From NCBI GenBank assembly GCA_900547755.1, contig URIC01000004.1, positions 1-64,000 on the forward strand: a stretch of 64,000 bases of DNA, given 5' to 3'. The translations under genes were made by a program, and so were the position numbers. The notes beneath the pieces were generated by a model. The model worked only from the letters and a program-made list of their open reading frames with translations. It had not been told where the DNA came from and did not search any database. How positions within the stretch are numbered: the stretch's first letter is position 1; each line of letters begins with the position of its first letter. The stretch is from an uncultured Bacteroidales bacterium (GTDB lineage: Bacteria > Bacteroidota > Bacteroidia > Bacteroidales > Muribaculaceae). Below are positions 63,432 through 64,000 of this stretch, in pieces.

Positions 63432-63462
63432 CAAATTTAAAAGAATTTTTCATATCAGCAAA
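63432..63462 (-). promoter_or_regulatory. Promoter of the 217-aa lipoprotein gene
   Basis: Minus strand TTTG (63462-63459), 19-base spacer, TAAATTTG (63439-63432): full consensus. Confidence 0.8.
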
Positions 63463-63549
63463 AGAGAATAGTATTGTTAACTTGTTTTAACACAACGAAT
63501 GAAAAAGAGTGTCGTAATGACTGAGAAGAACTTGTTTATGCAAAACAAA

Positions 63550-64000
63550 TTACTTCCGCGCGGAGTGCCCGGCAACTATGCGGAGTATGTCCGCGCCATA
63601 GGCGGCCACTGTCATTTTGCCTATGCCGTGTACTGCGAGCAGTGCCGCCTCGGTGCGCGGCGCACTGTTGGCGATTTGTATGAGTGCCTTGGTGGACGTT
63701 ATCTGGAACGCCTTGAGATTTTTCTCCTTTGCCATGTTGCGGCGCCACAGCACCAGCGCTTTGAACAACTCCGTATTCCGGACCTCTTCGGGCATTTTTT
63801 CTTTTTTGCCGGTCGCGCCGGCCGGGTGTGTCATCCCGGCAATCAAGTTGCCTATGCGCAGTATGACCCGGCGCTTGATTTTCAGAAATGCCTCGTTGCT
63901 GAATGGTTCGTCCTGCATGGTCCGCAGTATGTTCAGCTTTATGGCCAGGGACTCTGTCAATGTGGCGCGGTTGTTGCGCAGGCGTTTCTTTGCCTCGGCA
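63550..64000 (-). CDS. C-terminal part of an HRDC-domain protein, probably a helicase (partial)
   Basis: The frame is open to the right edge, so only the last ~150 residues are seen. They begin with a basic helix ('AEAKKRLRNNRATLTESL'). The end is an HRDC domain: 'ELFKALVLWRRNMAKEKNLKAF' and 'LLAVHGIGKMTVAAYGADIL'. HRDC domains bind DNA and often end RecQ- or PIF1-like helicases; Bacteroidetes have long PIF1-like proteins of this kind. The catalytic part is outside the window, so the family is not certain. Confidence 0.75.
   Translation of the reverse strand, partial: AEAKKRLRNNRATLTESLAIKLNILRTMQDEPFSNEAFLKIKRRVILRIGNLIAGMTHPAGATGKKEKMPEEVRNTELFKALVLWRRNMAKEKNLKAFQITSTKALIQIANSAPRTEAALLAVHGIGKMTVAAYGADILRIVAGHSARK

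Overview
The window looks like chromosome of a gut Bacteroidales bacterium, most likely Muribaculaceae. The basis is the Bacteroidetes promoter form (TTTG, about 19-20 bases, TAnnTTTG) before many genes, the lack of clear Shine-Dalgarno sequences, several secreted proteins ending in type IX secretion (T9SS)-like C-terminal tails, a PorE-like protein, surface lipoproteins with an acidic stretch after the cysteine, and two membrane-anchored TPR/HTH regulators. The family assignment is inference. No rRNA, tRNA, insertion sequence or CRISPR array was seen.

Layout. 0-3.1 kb: rimP-nusA-infB (minus strand; infB runs off the left edge) with a long structured leader. 3.2-4.9 kb: secreted C69 peptidase. 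5.0-7.4 kb: AT-richer island with a cysteine-rich zinc-finger membrane protein, an Abi_2/AbiF-like HEPN protein, strong hairpins between the genes and a small unknown gene. 7.6-11.0 kb: large secreted T9SS-tail protein. 11.1-14.4 kb: DUF2723 (GT117-like) membrane protein. 14.4-20.3 kb: tripartite RND efflux operon. 20.5-23.1 kb: AT-richer KilA-N protein and S41 peptidase. 23.2-26.1 kb: pseudouridine synthase with a long low-complexity N-terminus, then asnS. 26.4-30.4 kb: tightly overlapping operon mtaB-lpxL-like-GT2-surE. 30.7-36.6 kb: TPR/AraC regulator and two T9SS-tail proteins. 36.9-43.2 kb: housekeeping run (acyl-CoA ligase, recF, DUF721, thioesterase, SIS isomerase, TPR protein, ribH, msrA). 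43.5-45.7 kb: lipoprotein and polytopic membrane protein. 45.8-47.2 kb: PNGase F-like secreted glycosidase. 47.3-50.3 kb: porE-like and GSCFA gene. 50.7-59.1 kb: TPR/LuxR-type regulator divergent from an Omp28-like protein, then two more T9SS-tail proteins. 59.4-61.7 kb: nudC and metK, metK preceded by a SAM-II riboswitch. 61.8-63.4 kb: REP-like repeats, HdeD-like protein and a lipoprotein. The right edge holds the end of an HRDC-domain protein.

How it fits together. Seven predicted T9SS clients (7.6, 32.6, 34.8, 45.8, 52.7, 54.5, 56.2 kb) share the window with PorE, the proposed link between the T9SS and peptidoglycan, and two regulators that could couple outer signals to expression of adjacent cargo. 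The most unusual candidates are the AbiF-like gene flanked by structured-RNA candidates, the PNGase F-like cargo, the SAM-II riboswitch, an orphan promoter that may drive a small RNA at 59.2 kb, and a dispersed family of hairpin repeats with AGGA/TCCT loops.
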